Assembly: GCF_023078375.1 (NCBI RefSeq)
Contig: NZ_CP095554.1
Coordinates: forward strand, 1,426,001 to 1,490,000
Reading direction: 5' to 3'
DNA length: 64,000 nucleotides
Origin: Roseomonas gilardii subsp. gilardii
GTDB taxonomy: Bacteria > Pseudomonadota > Alphaproteobacteria > Acetobacterales > Acetobacteraceae
Part shown: positions 17,081-25,492 of the stretch, piece after piece
How the letters are laid out: the number at the start of each line of letters is the position of its first letter
Position numbering within the stretch: the first letter of the stretch is position 1
Program-made: the position numbers and the translations under genes
Notes under the pieces: generated by a model
Databases searched by the model: none
What the model saw: only the letters and a program-made list of their open reading frames with translations
Told to the model about the DNA's origin: nothing

Positions 17081-17821
17081 TCAGAGGCGCAGGGCGCTCC
17101 GCAGCTCCGTTTTGGCTGCCGCGAAATCCGCCTGGAAGGCCGGATCGGCGAAGAGGATCGCCGCCATGGCGGTGCCGGCGCGCTGGCCGGCTTCCAGGTC
17201 GCTCGGATAGTGCATGCCGCCGATCACCCGGCTCCAGGCATAGTCCCGCGCCCGTTCCCAGATCTCCGCCCGCTTTTCCGGCAGCATGGCGGCGAGGACG
17301 ATGGCGCTCATGGTCACCCGGGTGGTGTGGCCGGAGGGCCAGGAACCGCTTTTCGAGGCAGGCACCAGGGCCTTCACGCGCGGGTCGGCCAGATAGGGGC
17401 GGACCCGGCCGAAGAAGGGCTTGGCCGCGTCCACCGTGGCGTCCTCCGAGGCGCCGACCCGGTCGAACAGCAGGGCCGCCCTGGGCAGCGCCGCCCGGTC
17501 CAGCGAGCCGCCGAGGATGCCGCCGAACATGTCGAACAGGCTTTCCTTCGCATCCGCCACGGCCTGGGCGATTCGCTCGGGGCTGGCCTCCGTCTGGACC
17601 GCGACGACCCGGTCCAGCTCGATCCGCTGCACCGCGGCGTCCGGCGGCGGCGGCAGCAGCACAGTCAGGTCGATCTGGCGCGGGGTGACATAGGGGGGCG
17701 CCTCCTCGGCCCAGGCCGGCAAGGCGAGGCCCAGCAGCAACGGGGAGGCGAGGAGAAGGGCGCGGCGCGAGGCGGCGGGGCGATGCGGCATGAGTCGGAT
17801 CGGCGGGTTGTTGCGGCGCAT
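17081..17821 (-). CDS. Secreted PAP2-type acid phosphatase (class A)
   Basis: 246 residues. The N-terminal signal peptide (ALLLASPLLLGLALPAWAEE) predicts export. The three-part phosphatase signature is complete: KPFFGRVRP (KxxxxxxRP), PSGHTTRVT (PSGH) and SRVIGGMHYPSD (SRxxxxxHxxxD). These periplasmic enzymes strip phosphate from nucleotides and other monoesters. An alternative start at 17791 (MPHRPAASRRALL) gives a tighter signal peptide, and neither start has a convincing ribosome site. It stands alone, convergent with the peptidase. Confidence 0.9.
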   Translation of the reverse strand: MRRNNPPIRLMPHRPAASRRALLLASPLLLGLALPAWAEEAPPYVTPRQIDLTVLLPPPPDAAVQRIELDRVVAVQTEASPERIAQAVADAKESLFDMFGGILGGSLDRAALPRAALLFDRVGASEDATVDAAKPFFGRVRPYLADPRVKALVPASKSGSWPSGHTTRVTMSAIVLAAMLPEKRAEIWERARDYAWSRVIGGMHYPSDLEAGQRAGTAMAAILFADPAFQADFAAAKTELRSALRL

Positions 17822-17890
17822 CCGGTGGCGACCCGGCCAGCCTTTTGCAAATGAAACTCCGATGACACGCGGCGCGGTGGGTTTCCGCGC

Positions 17891-18360
17891 TCAGGATCGC
17901 TGGGCGGGGCGGCGCAGCAGCGAAAGCGCGGCGCCAACCGCGCAGAAGCCGATCATCACGCAGAGGGCGACGTGATAGGCGCCGATCAGCGCGCCCGGAT
18001 CCTGTGGCGGGAAGTGGCGGAGGGGCCGCTGTAGACCGCCTGCTTGCTGTCCATCATCAGCGGGCTGGTGACGATGGACAGAGACGGGGCGGCGCCGGTC
18101 ACGTGCCCCGTGTTCTGGAGCATGGAGCAGATGCCGTTGGCGATGCCGCGCCGGTTGGCCGCCACGCTGACCATGATGCTGCTGGTGTTGGGCGTCCGGA
18201 AGGTGCCGGAGCCGAGGAGGAGGCCGATGCCCAACGGGGCATACGCCCGCAGACCCGTCAGCATCAGCGCCCGCTCGGCCGCCGCCAGGCCCATGCCGGT
18301 GGCACAGAGGGTGGGGGAGCCGAAGCGGAGCACCAGCCGCTGTGGATGGCAGATGGGCCG
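17891..18360 (-). pseudogene. C-terminal remnant of an MFS (EmrB/QacA-like) transporter
   Basis: Only the last ~150 residues of a 14-helix drug-type permease are recognisable. The block QRLVLRFGSPTLCATGMG through GIGLLLGSGTFRTPNTSSIM and GIANGICSMLQNTGHVTG lies in one frame. The final part, DPGALIGAYHVALCVMIGFC and AALSLLRRPAQRS, is in the next frame and ends at 17891-17893. The frames are joined by loss of one base near 18020-18030. There is no start: upstream of about 18360 the sequence runs directly into the end of lpxK. Unlike the other frameshifted genes here it is also truncated, so it is a genuine remnant. Confidence 0.75.
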
Positions 18361-18382
18361 GCGGAGCGGGGGCGGGACCCGC

Positions 18383-19372
18383 TCAGGCCGGGATCGGCAC
18401 CCGCTGGGCCAGAGGGTCGATCAGCGCCTCGATGGTGGCGGGTTCCTCCCAGGCGAGGGTGATGTTCAGCACCGTGATCCGGGCGCGGAAAGCCTGCGGC
18501 AGGCGGACGAAATCCTTGCGCGTGGTGACGGGGATGGCGCGCAGCCGGTCGGCCTCGGCGAGCAGCTCCCGCAGGTCCCCGGCATCGAAGGGGTAGTGGT
18601 CGGCATAGGCGGCGCGGCCGGCGATGACCGCCCCGGCCTCCTGCAGGCTGGCGAAGAACTTCAGCGGGTTGCCGATGCCGCAGAAGGCGAAGACCGGCTG
18701 GCCCACCAGCATCCTGGCCTCCGGCCCGGGCACCAGCTTGCCGCGCAGCACCGGCAGTTTCGGCGGCAGTTGCGCCAGCGCGCCGGTGCGGTCCTCGCCG
18801 ATCAGGATCGCGGCGCGGCAGCGCGCGGCGGCGGTTTCCACGGCTTCGCGCAGCGGCCCGGCGGGGATCACCCGCCCGTTGCCGAAGCCGTAGGAGCCGT
18901 CGATGGTCAGCAGCGCCAGGTCCTTCTCCAGCGTCGGGTTCTGCAGCCCGTCATCCATGACGATGGCCTGGGCGCCGCCCTCGATCGCCGCGCGGGCGCC
19001 GGCGGCGCGGTCGCCGGAGATCCAGGCCGGGCGTTCCGCCGCCAGCAGCAGGGCCTCGTCGCCGACGTCGTGGCTGTCGTGCTTCGCCGGATCGACCCGC
19101 AGCGGCCCCTTCAGCTTGCCGCCATAGCCGCGCGAGAGGAAATGCACGTTGATGCCGCGGTTGGCGAGGCGGCGGCCGAGATCAAGCGCCAGCACCGTCT
19201 TGCCGGCGCCGCCGGCGGTGACGTTGCCGCAGCAGATGACCGGCACCGGGGCCTTCCAGCCCGGTTTGGCGACCCGCCTCGCGGTTGCCTGGGCATAGAG
19301 CGCGGCCAGGGGGGACAGGAGCAGGGGCAGCACTCCCCCACCGTCCCCGCTCCAGAACTCGGGGGCACGCAT
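18383..19372 (-). CDS. lpxK: Tetraacyldisaccharide 4'-kinase
   Basis: 329 residues from the ATG reading MRAPEFWSGDGGG. LpxK phosphorylates the 4' position of the lipid A disaccharide at the inner membrane. An N-terminal membrane-associated segment (LPLLLSPLAALYA) precedes the P-loop VICCGNVTAGGAGKT. FLSRGYGGKLKGP, VGDEALLLA and the VMDDGLQNP segment follow, as in the family. It starts 8 bp after the waaA stop on the same strand. A start 30 bp upstream (19402) is open but would overlap waaA. Confidence 0.95.
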   Translation of the reverse strand: MRAPEFWSGDGGGVLPLLLSPLAALYAQATARRVAKPGWKAPVPVICCGNVTAGGAGKTVLALDLGRRLANRGINVHFLSRGYGGKLKGPLRVDPAKHDSHDVGDEALLLAAERPAWISGDRAAGARAAIEGGAQAIVMDDGLQNPTLEKDLALLTIDGSYGFGNGRVIPAGPLREAVETAAARCRAAILIGEDRTGALAQLPPKLPVLRGKLVPGPEARMLVGQPVFAFCGIGNPLKFFASLQEAGAVIAGRAAYADHYPFDAGDLRELLAEADRLRAIPVTTRKDFVRLPQAFRARITVLNITLAWEEPATIEALIDPLAQRVPIPA

Positions 19373-19380
19373 CGGTCCGG

Positions 19381-20711
19381 TCAGGTCCTCTCTTCCTGGC
19401 ATTCCCGGGGGATTCCCGGGGAGGGCGGCTTGGGCAGCAGTTCCGCGATCGTCCGGGCGACGTCCTCCGCCAGCCCCGATGCCCCTTCCGCGACGCGGGC
19501 GGCACCCTGTCGCAGCAGTTCCGCCCGCCGCGTATCGGTTAGCACGGCGTGCGCGGCATCCGCCAGCATGGCCGGATCGGCGGCCGCCGGAGCCGGGGGA
19601 AGCTGCACCGCCCCGCCCGCGGCCAGCAGCCGGGCGGTGACGTCGGCGAAGTTGCCCATATGCGGGCCGAGCAGGATCGGGCAGCCGAGCCGCGCCGGTT
19701 CCAGCGGATTCTGCCCGCCGCCGGGTGCCAGCAGGGACTTGCCGATCACCGCCACCCCCGCCAGCCGGTAGAAGAGGCCAAGCTCACCCAGCGTGTCGGC
19801 GAGGTAGAGGCCGGTCTCCGGCCCCGGCTCGCCGCCCGCGCCGCGGCGGACCGCGCCGGGCAGGAGGGTGGCCAGCTCCGCTCCGCGCTCCGGATGGCGC
19901 GGAGCGATCACCGTGAGAAGCCCGGGCAGGCGGGCTGCGAGTCGCTCATGCGCCCGGGCCAGGATCTCCTCCTCCCCGGCATGGGTGCTGGCGGCGAAGA
20001 GGACGGGCCGGGCGCCGACCAGCCGGCGCAGGCGGGCCAGTTCCGCCGGATCGGCGGGCAGGGGGAGGCGGCGTATTTCAGGTTGCCGGCGACCCGCACA
20101 GCCCCGGCCCCGGCGGCGCGCAGCCGTGCCGCGTCGGCCTCGCTCTGCGCCAGCACCAGGCGGAAGGTGGAGAAGGCTTCCCGCGCCAGGCCCGGCGCCC
20201 AGCGCCAGCCGCGTGCCGAGCGTTCCGAGAGGCGGGCATTGACCAGGAGCATCGGAACCCGCGCCCGGCGGGTCGCGGCCAGCAGGTTCGGCCAGACCTC
20301 GCTTTCCACGAAGACCCCGGCATCCGGCCGCCAGCCCTGCAGGAAGCGGTCCGCCCAGCCCGGCACGTCCAGCGGCACGAAGCGATGCTGCAGCCGGGGG
20401 CGGAGCGTTTCCGGCAGGCGGCGCATCAGCAGCTCCGCCGAGGTGACGGTGCCGGTGGTGACCAGGAAGTGCAGCGCCGGATCGCGCCGGGCCAGCGCCT
20501 CGATCAGCGGCAGGATGGAGAGGCTTTCCCCCACGCTGGCGCCGTGCAGCCAGAGCAGCCGGCCCGGTGGCCGCGCCGCGCCGCCGCCCTCGCGCTCCTG
20601 CAGGCGGGTGGGGATCTCCTTGTTCCGCCGGGCGCGGCGCCGCAGGTGCAGGCGCCAGAACGGCGCCGTCAGCCGTGCCGTGGCGTCCCAGGCCAGGCTG
20701 CCGGGCGTCAT
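19381..20711 (-). pseudogene. waaA: 3-deoxy-D-manno-octulosonic acid transferase, split by one missing base
   Basis: WaaA adds Kdo to lipid IVA, normally essential in bacteria making LPS. The first part reads LTAPFWRLHLRRRAR, LLWLHGASVGESLS, LVTTGTVTSAELL, HRFVPLDVPGWADRFL, ESEVWPNLL and runs to AGNLKYAAS near residue 215. The rest continues in the next frame from LPADPAELARLRRLV through FAASTHAGEEEIL, VIAPRHPERG, ADTLGELGLFYRLA and GGQNPLEPA. The two join perfectly if one C is added to the five-C run at 20061-20065, giving 443 residues. Start 20711 overlaps the upstream acyltransferase stop (ATGA). An intact gene with a sequencing error is more likely than true loss. Confidence 0.88.
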
Positions 20712-21475
20712 CCCGGGTAAGGCCCGCCCCGGGGAGCGCCTTGGGGCGCATCCGCCGTTTGGGTGGGCTGGACCTGGACCTGGGGCAGCGGGCGGCCCGC
20801 CGCCCAGGCATCGGCGATGGCGCAGGCCGCGTTCATTCCGGCGGCGATGGCCTGCCGCCCGCCCTCGATATCGTCCCGCGACACGAAGACCGCCGGGAGC
20901 ACCACCACCACCCCGCGCCCGAAGGGCAGGGGCAGCATCATCCGGTCCCAGGAGCGCAGCATGCGGCGCCGTGTCGTGGCCGCCGCGCAGGGGATGACCG
21001 CGGCCCGCGCCGTGGCGCCGAGCTGGGCGACGCCCGGCGCCGCCTCCCGCCGCGGGCCGCGGGGACCGTCGGGGGTGATGGCCGCGAGGTCGCCGCGCGC
21101 CAGCAGGCGCAGGATGCTCATCATGCCCGAGGCCCCGCCGCGCGAGGTGGAGCCATGGACGGTGTCGAGCTGGAAGCGGGCGATGATGTCGCCGATGAAG
21201 CGGCCGTCCCGGTGGCGGGAGACCAGCACATGGGTCTGGCGCGGGCGCAGCACCGGGAAATGCTCCCGCGCCAGGCGCCAGAGCATGGGCATCATCGGCA
21301 GGCGTTCGTGCCAGAAGGAGACCATGAGGGGGCGGCCCGAGGCCACGGCCGCCGCCATGTCGTCCCGGCCCAGGAAGGTCCAGCGCGTGGTCGCGTAGAC
21401 GAAGGCCAGATAGAGGCCGATCAGGCGCGCCGCCGCCGTGAGCGTCGCAGGGTGCCGCAGCAGGCGCTTGAACAT
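20708..21475 (-). CDS. Lysophospholipid acyltransferase-family protein (DUF374)
   Basis: 255 residues. Features of the DUF374 acyltransferase-like family are present: an N-terminal hydrophobic helix (LIGLYLAFVYATTRW), PLMVSFWHERLPMMPML, LVSRHRDGRFI, GSTSRGGASGMMSILRLL, and ITPDGPRGPRREAAPGVAQLG, where the DGPRGP motif sits in the acyl-acceptor region. Members lie in lipid A gene clusters and are thought to acylate lipids at the inner membrane. Its last four bases overlap the waaA start, so acyltransferase-waaA-lpxK form one operon. Confidence 0.9.
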   Translation of the reverse strand: MFKRLLRHPATLTAAARLIGLYLAFVYATTRWTFLGRDDMAAAVASGRPLMVSFWHERLPMMPMLWRLAREHFPVLRPRQTHVLVSRHRDGRFIGDIIARFQLDTVHGSTSRGGASGMMSILRLLARGDLAAITPDGPRGPRREAAPGVAQLGATARAAVIPCAAATTRRRMLRSWDRMMLPLPFGRGVVVVLPAVFVSRDDIEGGRQAIAAGMNAACAIADAWAAGRPLPQVQVQPTQTADAPQGAPRGGPYPG

Positions 21476-21734
21476 TGTCGCGCGGGGCTAGCATGCCCTG
21501 CGGTTCCGGTCACGCGGCTGTCCCGATGAGGCTGGCATGCGCCGGTGCAGAATGTTCCGAAAAGGCAACACACCCGGGGCGCAGAGGGGAGCTGGCGCCG
21601 GCGGGCATCGATTCCGGACGGGGAGCCACCGGCCCAGCCTGGAGCAGCCTTGAGCACGGGGCGCGTTGAACTCGCTTCCGGCGCATGGGAAAGGACGAGG
21701 CAACGGATCCGACGTTCGAGGAAGACGCAAGTCC

Positions 21735-23573
21735 ATGCCCGCCTATCGTTCCCGCACCACCACCCATGGCCGCAACATGGCCGGCGCCCGCGGCCTCTGG
21801 CGCGCCACCGGCATGAAGGACGGCGATTTCGGCAAGCCGATCATCGCGGTGGTCAATTCCTTCACCCAGTTCGTCCCCGGGCACGTCCATCTGAAGGATC
21901 TCGGCCAGCTCGTGGCGCGGGAGATCGAGCGGGCCGGCGGCGTGGCCAAGGAGTTCAACACCATCGCGGTGGATGACGGCATCGCCATGGGGCATGACGG
22001 GATGCTCTACTCCCTGCCCTCGCGCGAGCTGATCGCCGACAGCGTGGAGTACATGGTCAACGCGCACTGCGCCGACGCCATGGTCTGCATCTCCAACTGC
22101 GACAAGATCACGCCGGGCATGCTGATGGCGGCGCTGCGGCTGAACATCCCCGTGGTCTTCGTGTCCGGCGGGCCGATGGAGGCGGGCAAGGTCACCGCCC
22201 AGGGCGTGACGAAGAAGTACGACCTGATCGACGCCATGGTGGCCGCCGCCGACGACCGCGTCTCGGACGAGGAGGTGAAGGTCATCGAGCGGTCCGCCTG
22301 CCCCACCTGCGGCTCCTGCTCCGGCATGTTCACGGCAAATTCGATGAACTGCCTGACCGAGGCGCTGGGGCTGGCGCTGCCGGGCAACGGCTCGACGCTG
22401 GCCACCCATGCCGACCGCCGCCGCCTCTTCGTCGAGGCGGGGCACCTGATCGTCGATCTCGCCCGCCGCTACTACGAGCAGGACGACGCTTCCGTGCTGC
22501 CGCGCCATGTCGCCTCCTTCGCCGCCTTCGAGAACGCGATGACGCTGGACATCGCCATGGGCGGCTCGACCAACACGGTGCTGCACCTGCTCGCCGCCGC
22601 GAATGAGGGGGAGGTGCCCTTCACCATGGCGGATATCGACCGCCTGTCCCGCCGCGTGCCGGTGCTGTGCAAGGTCGCGCCCGCCGTGTCGCAGGTGCAT
22701 ATGGAGGACGTGCACCGCGCCGGCGGCATCATGGGCATCCTGGGCGAGCTGGACCGTGCCGGGCTGGTGGACACCAGCGCCGGCAACGTGGCCGAGGGCA
22801 CGCTGGGCAAGGCGCTGGCGCGCTGGGACGTGCGGGAGACGGAAAGCGCCTCGGTGAAGGAGTTCTACCGCGCCGCGCCGGGCGGCGTGCCGACCCAGGT
22901 GGCCTTCAGCCAGGAATGCCGCTTCGACGAGCTGGACCTGGACCGCGAGAAGGGCGTGATCCGCGATCTGGAGCATGCCTATTCGCGCGATGGCGGGCTG
23001 GCGGTGCTGTTCGGCAACCTCGCCCTGGATGGCTGCATCGTGAAGACCGCCGGCGTGGATGAGAGCATCCTGAAGTTCTCCGGCCCCGCCCATGTCTTCG
23101 AGAGCCAGGACGCCGCCGTGGAGGGCATCCTGGGCAACAAGGTGAAGCCGGGCGAGGTGGTGCTGATCCGCTATGAGGGGCCGCGCGGCGGGCCGGGGAT
23201 GCAGGAGATGCTGTATCCGACGAGCTACCTGAAGTCGAAGGGGCTGGGGAAGGCCTGCGCCCTGGTGACGGACGGGCGCTTCTCCGGCGGTTCCTCGGGG
23301 CTTTCCATCGGCCATGTCTCACCCGAGGCGGCCGAGGGCGGACTGATCGGCCTGGTGGAACAGGGCGACCGGATCGAGATCGACATCCCCAACCGCCGCA
23401 TCCATCTCGCGGTCGAGGAGGCGGAGCTGGAACGCCGCCGCGCGATCCGCGAGGCGGCCGGCTGGAAGCCCGCCGTGCCGCGGGCGCGCAAGGTCAGTGC
23501 CGCGCTGCGGGCCTATGCGATGCTGGCGACCAGCGCCGCCAAGGGTGCGGTGCGGCAGGTTCCCAAGGACTGA
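21735..23573 (+). CDS. ilvD: Dihydroxy-acid dehydratase
   Basis: 612 residues, as expected for the IlvD branch. It dehydrates 2,3-dihydroxy-isovalerate and -methylvalerate in valine, isoleucine and leucine synthesis. Iron-sulfur ligands are visible in NCDKITPGM and [34 protein letters not shown] and [20 protein letters not shown] also match. The start is the ATG reading [15 protein letters not shown]; the open frame upstream adds 23 unconserved residues. The 259-bp divergent region before it (21476-21734) shows no leader peptide or attenuator that I can identify. Confidence 0.97.
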   Translation: MPAYRSRTTTHGRNMAGARGLWRATGMKDGDFGKPIIAVVNSFTQFVPGHVHLKDLGQLVAREIERAGGVAKEFNTIAVDDGIAMGHDGMLYSLPSRELIADSVEYMVNAHCADAMVCISNCDKITPGMLMAALRLNIPVVFVSGGPMEAGKVTAQGVTKKYDLIDAMVAAADDRVSDEEVKVIERSACPTCGSCSGMFTANSMNCLTEALGLALPGNGSTLATHADRRRLFVEAGHLIVDLARRYYEQDDASVLPRHVASFAAFENAMTLDIAMGGSTNTVLHLLAAANEGEVPFTMADIDRLSRRVPVLCKVAPAVSQVHMEDVHRAGGIMGILGELDRAGLVDTSAGNVAEGTLGKALARWDVRETESASVKEFYRAAPGGVPTQVAFSQECRFDELDLDREKGVIRDLEHAYSRDGGLAVLFGNLALDGCIVKTAGVDESILKFSGPAHVFESQDAAVEGILGNKVKPGEVVLIRYEGPRGGPGMQEMLYPTSYLKSKGLGKACALVTDGRFSGGSSGLSIGHVSPEAAEGGLIGLVEQGDRIEIDIPNRRIHLAVEEAELERRRAIREAAGWKPAVPRARKVSAALRAYAMLATSAAKGAVRQVPKD

Positions 23574-23617
23574 GGCCCGAGGACTGAGACCGGGGGCAGT
23601 CCACCCCGCCTGATCCT

Positions 23618-23642
23618 CCCGGGGGTGGTGGCTGCCCCCGGG
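23618..23642. terminator. Hairpin between convergent ilvD and hypothetical gene
   Basis: Perfect 8-bp arms CCCGGGGG / CCCCCGGG with a 9-nt loop, 45 bp after ilvD and 30 bp before the end of the opposing gene. It has no U-tract. The bidirectional role is inferred from position. Confidence 0.5.
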
Positions 23643-23671
23643 GGAAGGGCCCTGTCCACGGCGATCCGTGC

Positions 23672-23959
23672 CTACTGGAGGTCCGGATAGGCCGGGTAGG
23701 AGGCGCCACGGGGCCCTGAGGACTCCGCACCGTCATCCGGCCAGTCCTCCTCCGGCGGATCCAGCAGTTCGATCAGCCGGGCCACGCGTCCGGAGGCCAG
23801 CGGGGCGCCGCTGTTCATCGGAGCCTCGTCATTGGCCAGCCAGGACCGCGCCTGGGCGAATTCCTCGCCGGTGGCGCCCGTGGCCAGGATTTCCGTGATC
23901 AGGTGATCCTCCACCCTGCCCAGGGCGGCCACGATCTCATCCCGTGTCAGCATGGACAT
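23672..23959 (-). CDS. Conserved-looking small acidic protein, unknown function
   Basis: 95 residues starting MSMLTRDEIVAALGRVEDHL. The first half is a likely helical bundle (ITEILATGATGEEFAQARSWL), and the C-terminal third is acidic and Pro-rich (DPPEEDWPDDG). An AAGGAGG site at ideal distance fixes the start at 23959; the frame continues upstream without similarity. It has no membrane segment or signal peptide. It stands alone between ilvD and the Tim44-domain gene. No family recognised. Confidence 0.75.
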   Translation of the reverse strand: MSMLTRDEIVAALGRVEDHLITEILATGATGEEFAQARSWLANDEAPMNSGAPLASGRVARLIELLDPPEEDWPDDGAESSGPRGASYPAYPDLQ

Positions 23960-24152
23960 CTGGAGCCTCCTTCCATCCGTGGGTCTCCGCATGGCGTGGA
24001 GCCGCGCGGAGACCCCCGTGACGGAACGCCCCGGTGCGGCCATCGTTGCCGGGGGGCGCCCTTTTTCGGTGCCTGGGACGGGGGGCATGAAAAGGCCGGG
24101 CCCCGTGTCCGGAGCCCGGCCATATCCGCCGGAAAACCTCTTCGGAGGCGGC

Positions 24153-25151
24153 TCAGGCCGCCTGCTGGATCGCCGAGAGCAGCCAGTCCTGGCCCGGCTG
24201 GCGGGTGAAGGTCCAGATCTCCGTCACGGTCTGGCGGGCCTGCGGGTCGCCCTCCACCACCTGGCCGCTGCTGTCGCGGGTGACATCGATCAGGCTGAAG
24301 CGCATCGCCACCGTGGCGTAGTCCTGGCCGTTCTCGTTCCAGGCCTCGGCGAGGTCGCCGGATTCCAGCCGGACGTCGCGGGTCTCGTTGCGCCAGCCGC
24401 GCGCCTTCAGGTCCTGCAGGTCGTTGCTGAAGTAGCGCAGCATTTCCGGCGTGGCGAGGCGGGCCAGGGCCTCGGTGTCGCCGCGCGACCAGGCGGCGTT
24501 CACCGCCTGCAGGCTGCGCTCGAAGGCGGCGAAGTCAGCCTGGCCGACCTGCACCGGGGCGGTGGCCGGCGCGACGGGGCGGCCCGAGGCCGCGCCCCGC
24601 ATGGCGCCGCCCAGCGGGCCGGGGCGGTTGCTCATCGGGTCCTGCTGCGCCTCGCGGGCATAACCCGGCGCGTGTCCGGCCATGGCGACGCCCCCCTGGC
24701 GGCGGCGCAGGAAGCGCATCAGCAGCATGACGCCGCCGACCACCAGGGCGATCTGCAGCAGCAGGCCGATCAGCCCCGCGAAGCCGGAGATGCCGCCGAA
24801 GCCGAAGCCGAAGAGCATGCCGAGCAGGCCGGCGCCGAGCAGGCCGCCCATCATGCCGCCCATGAAGCCGCCGCCGAAGCGGCTGCCCGCAGGAGCGGGG
24901 GTGTAGCTGGGGGGGCGGGCCGGGGTGGCCTGGTTCATGCCGCCACGCGACATGTCACTGCGGTCGAAGGTGTTCGCGCCGCCGCCCGGCGCGGTGCGGG
25001 TGGCCGGGGGCGCATTGAAGGTGCGGCTGCCGCGGCTGCCCGAGGAGAAGCCGCCGCCGGGGCGCGCCTCGGCGAGGGCCGGCGCCAGTGCCAGGGCAAG
25101 GGCGGCGAAACCCGCGAGGAAGCGGGCCTTCCGGACGGTCTTGCGATGCAT
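24153..25151 (-). CDS. Tim44-like domain membrane protein
   Basis: 332 residues. A signal-type N-terminus (MHRKTVRKARFLAGFAALAL, cleaved near AEA) is followed by a Gly/Pro/Ser-rich segment, a very glycine-rich hydrophobic region (MGGMMGGLLGAGLLGMLFGFG), a second helix (LIGLLLQIALVVGGVMLLMRF) and a C-terminal Tim44-like domain (ADFAAFERSLQAVNAAWSRGD to TVTEIWTFTRQPGQDWLLS). Bacterial Tim44-domain proteins sit in the inner membrane; their role is unclear. The start at 25151 has GGGAG 9 bp upstream. Confidence 0.9.
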   Translation of the reverse strand: MHRKTVRKARFLAGFAALALALAPALAEARPGGGFSSGSRGSRTFNAPPATRTAPGGGANTFDRSDMSRGGMNQATPARPPSYTPAPAGSRFGGGFMGGMMGGLLGAGLLGMLFGFGFGGISGFAGLIGLLLQIALVVGGVMLLMRFLRRRQGGVAMAGHAPGYAREAQQDPMSNRPGPLGGAMRGAASGRPVAPATAPVQVGQADFAAFERSLQAVNAAWSRGDTEALARLATPEMLRYFSNDLQDLKARGWRNETRDVRLESGDLAEAWNENGQDYATVAMRFSLIDVTRDSSGQVVEGDPQARQTVTEIWTFTRQPGQDWLLSAIQQAA

Positions 25152-25492
25152 GGGACGGTTCTCCCGGGTGAGTGATTCTGTCATGGCTGTAATATAAGAA
25201 GCCCGGACGGGGATGCCATGTCCAGCCATCATTGTGAGAACGATGGCACCGCGTGAAGGTTTTCCGGTGCCCTGGAATGGGTGGCGGCCTTGGCGGAAGG
25301 GCGTTCGCGGAGGAATTTTCTTGCGATTTGGCAATATGGAATGATCCCGGAATATTCTGGACGGGGCACGGTTTTGGCGCGGCGCCGCCCTGGCCCTATC
25401 CTCGCCGGGGCCGTCCCTGAGCCGCTTTGGCCGGTCCTTGCCCTCTCACCCCCCCCCTCGGCCTCATCCCGGCCGTTCAGAGGATGCCCGCC
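25152..25492. other. Divergent intergenic region, no gene seen
   Basis: 341 bp between the Tim44-domain gene and the S9 peptidase gene, noticeably AT-richer than its surroundings around 25310-25370 (AATTTTC, GGCAATATGGAATGAT, GGAATATTC). This is where the promoters of both genes should lie. I see no RNA gene, repeat or short coding region. Confidence 0.5.
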
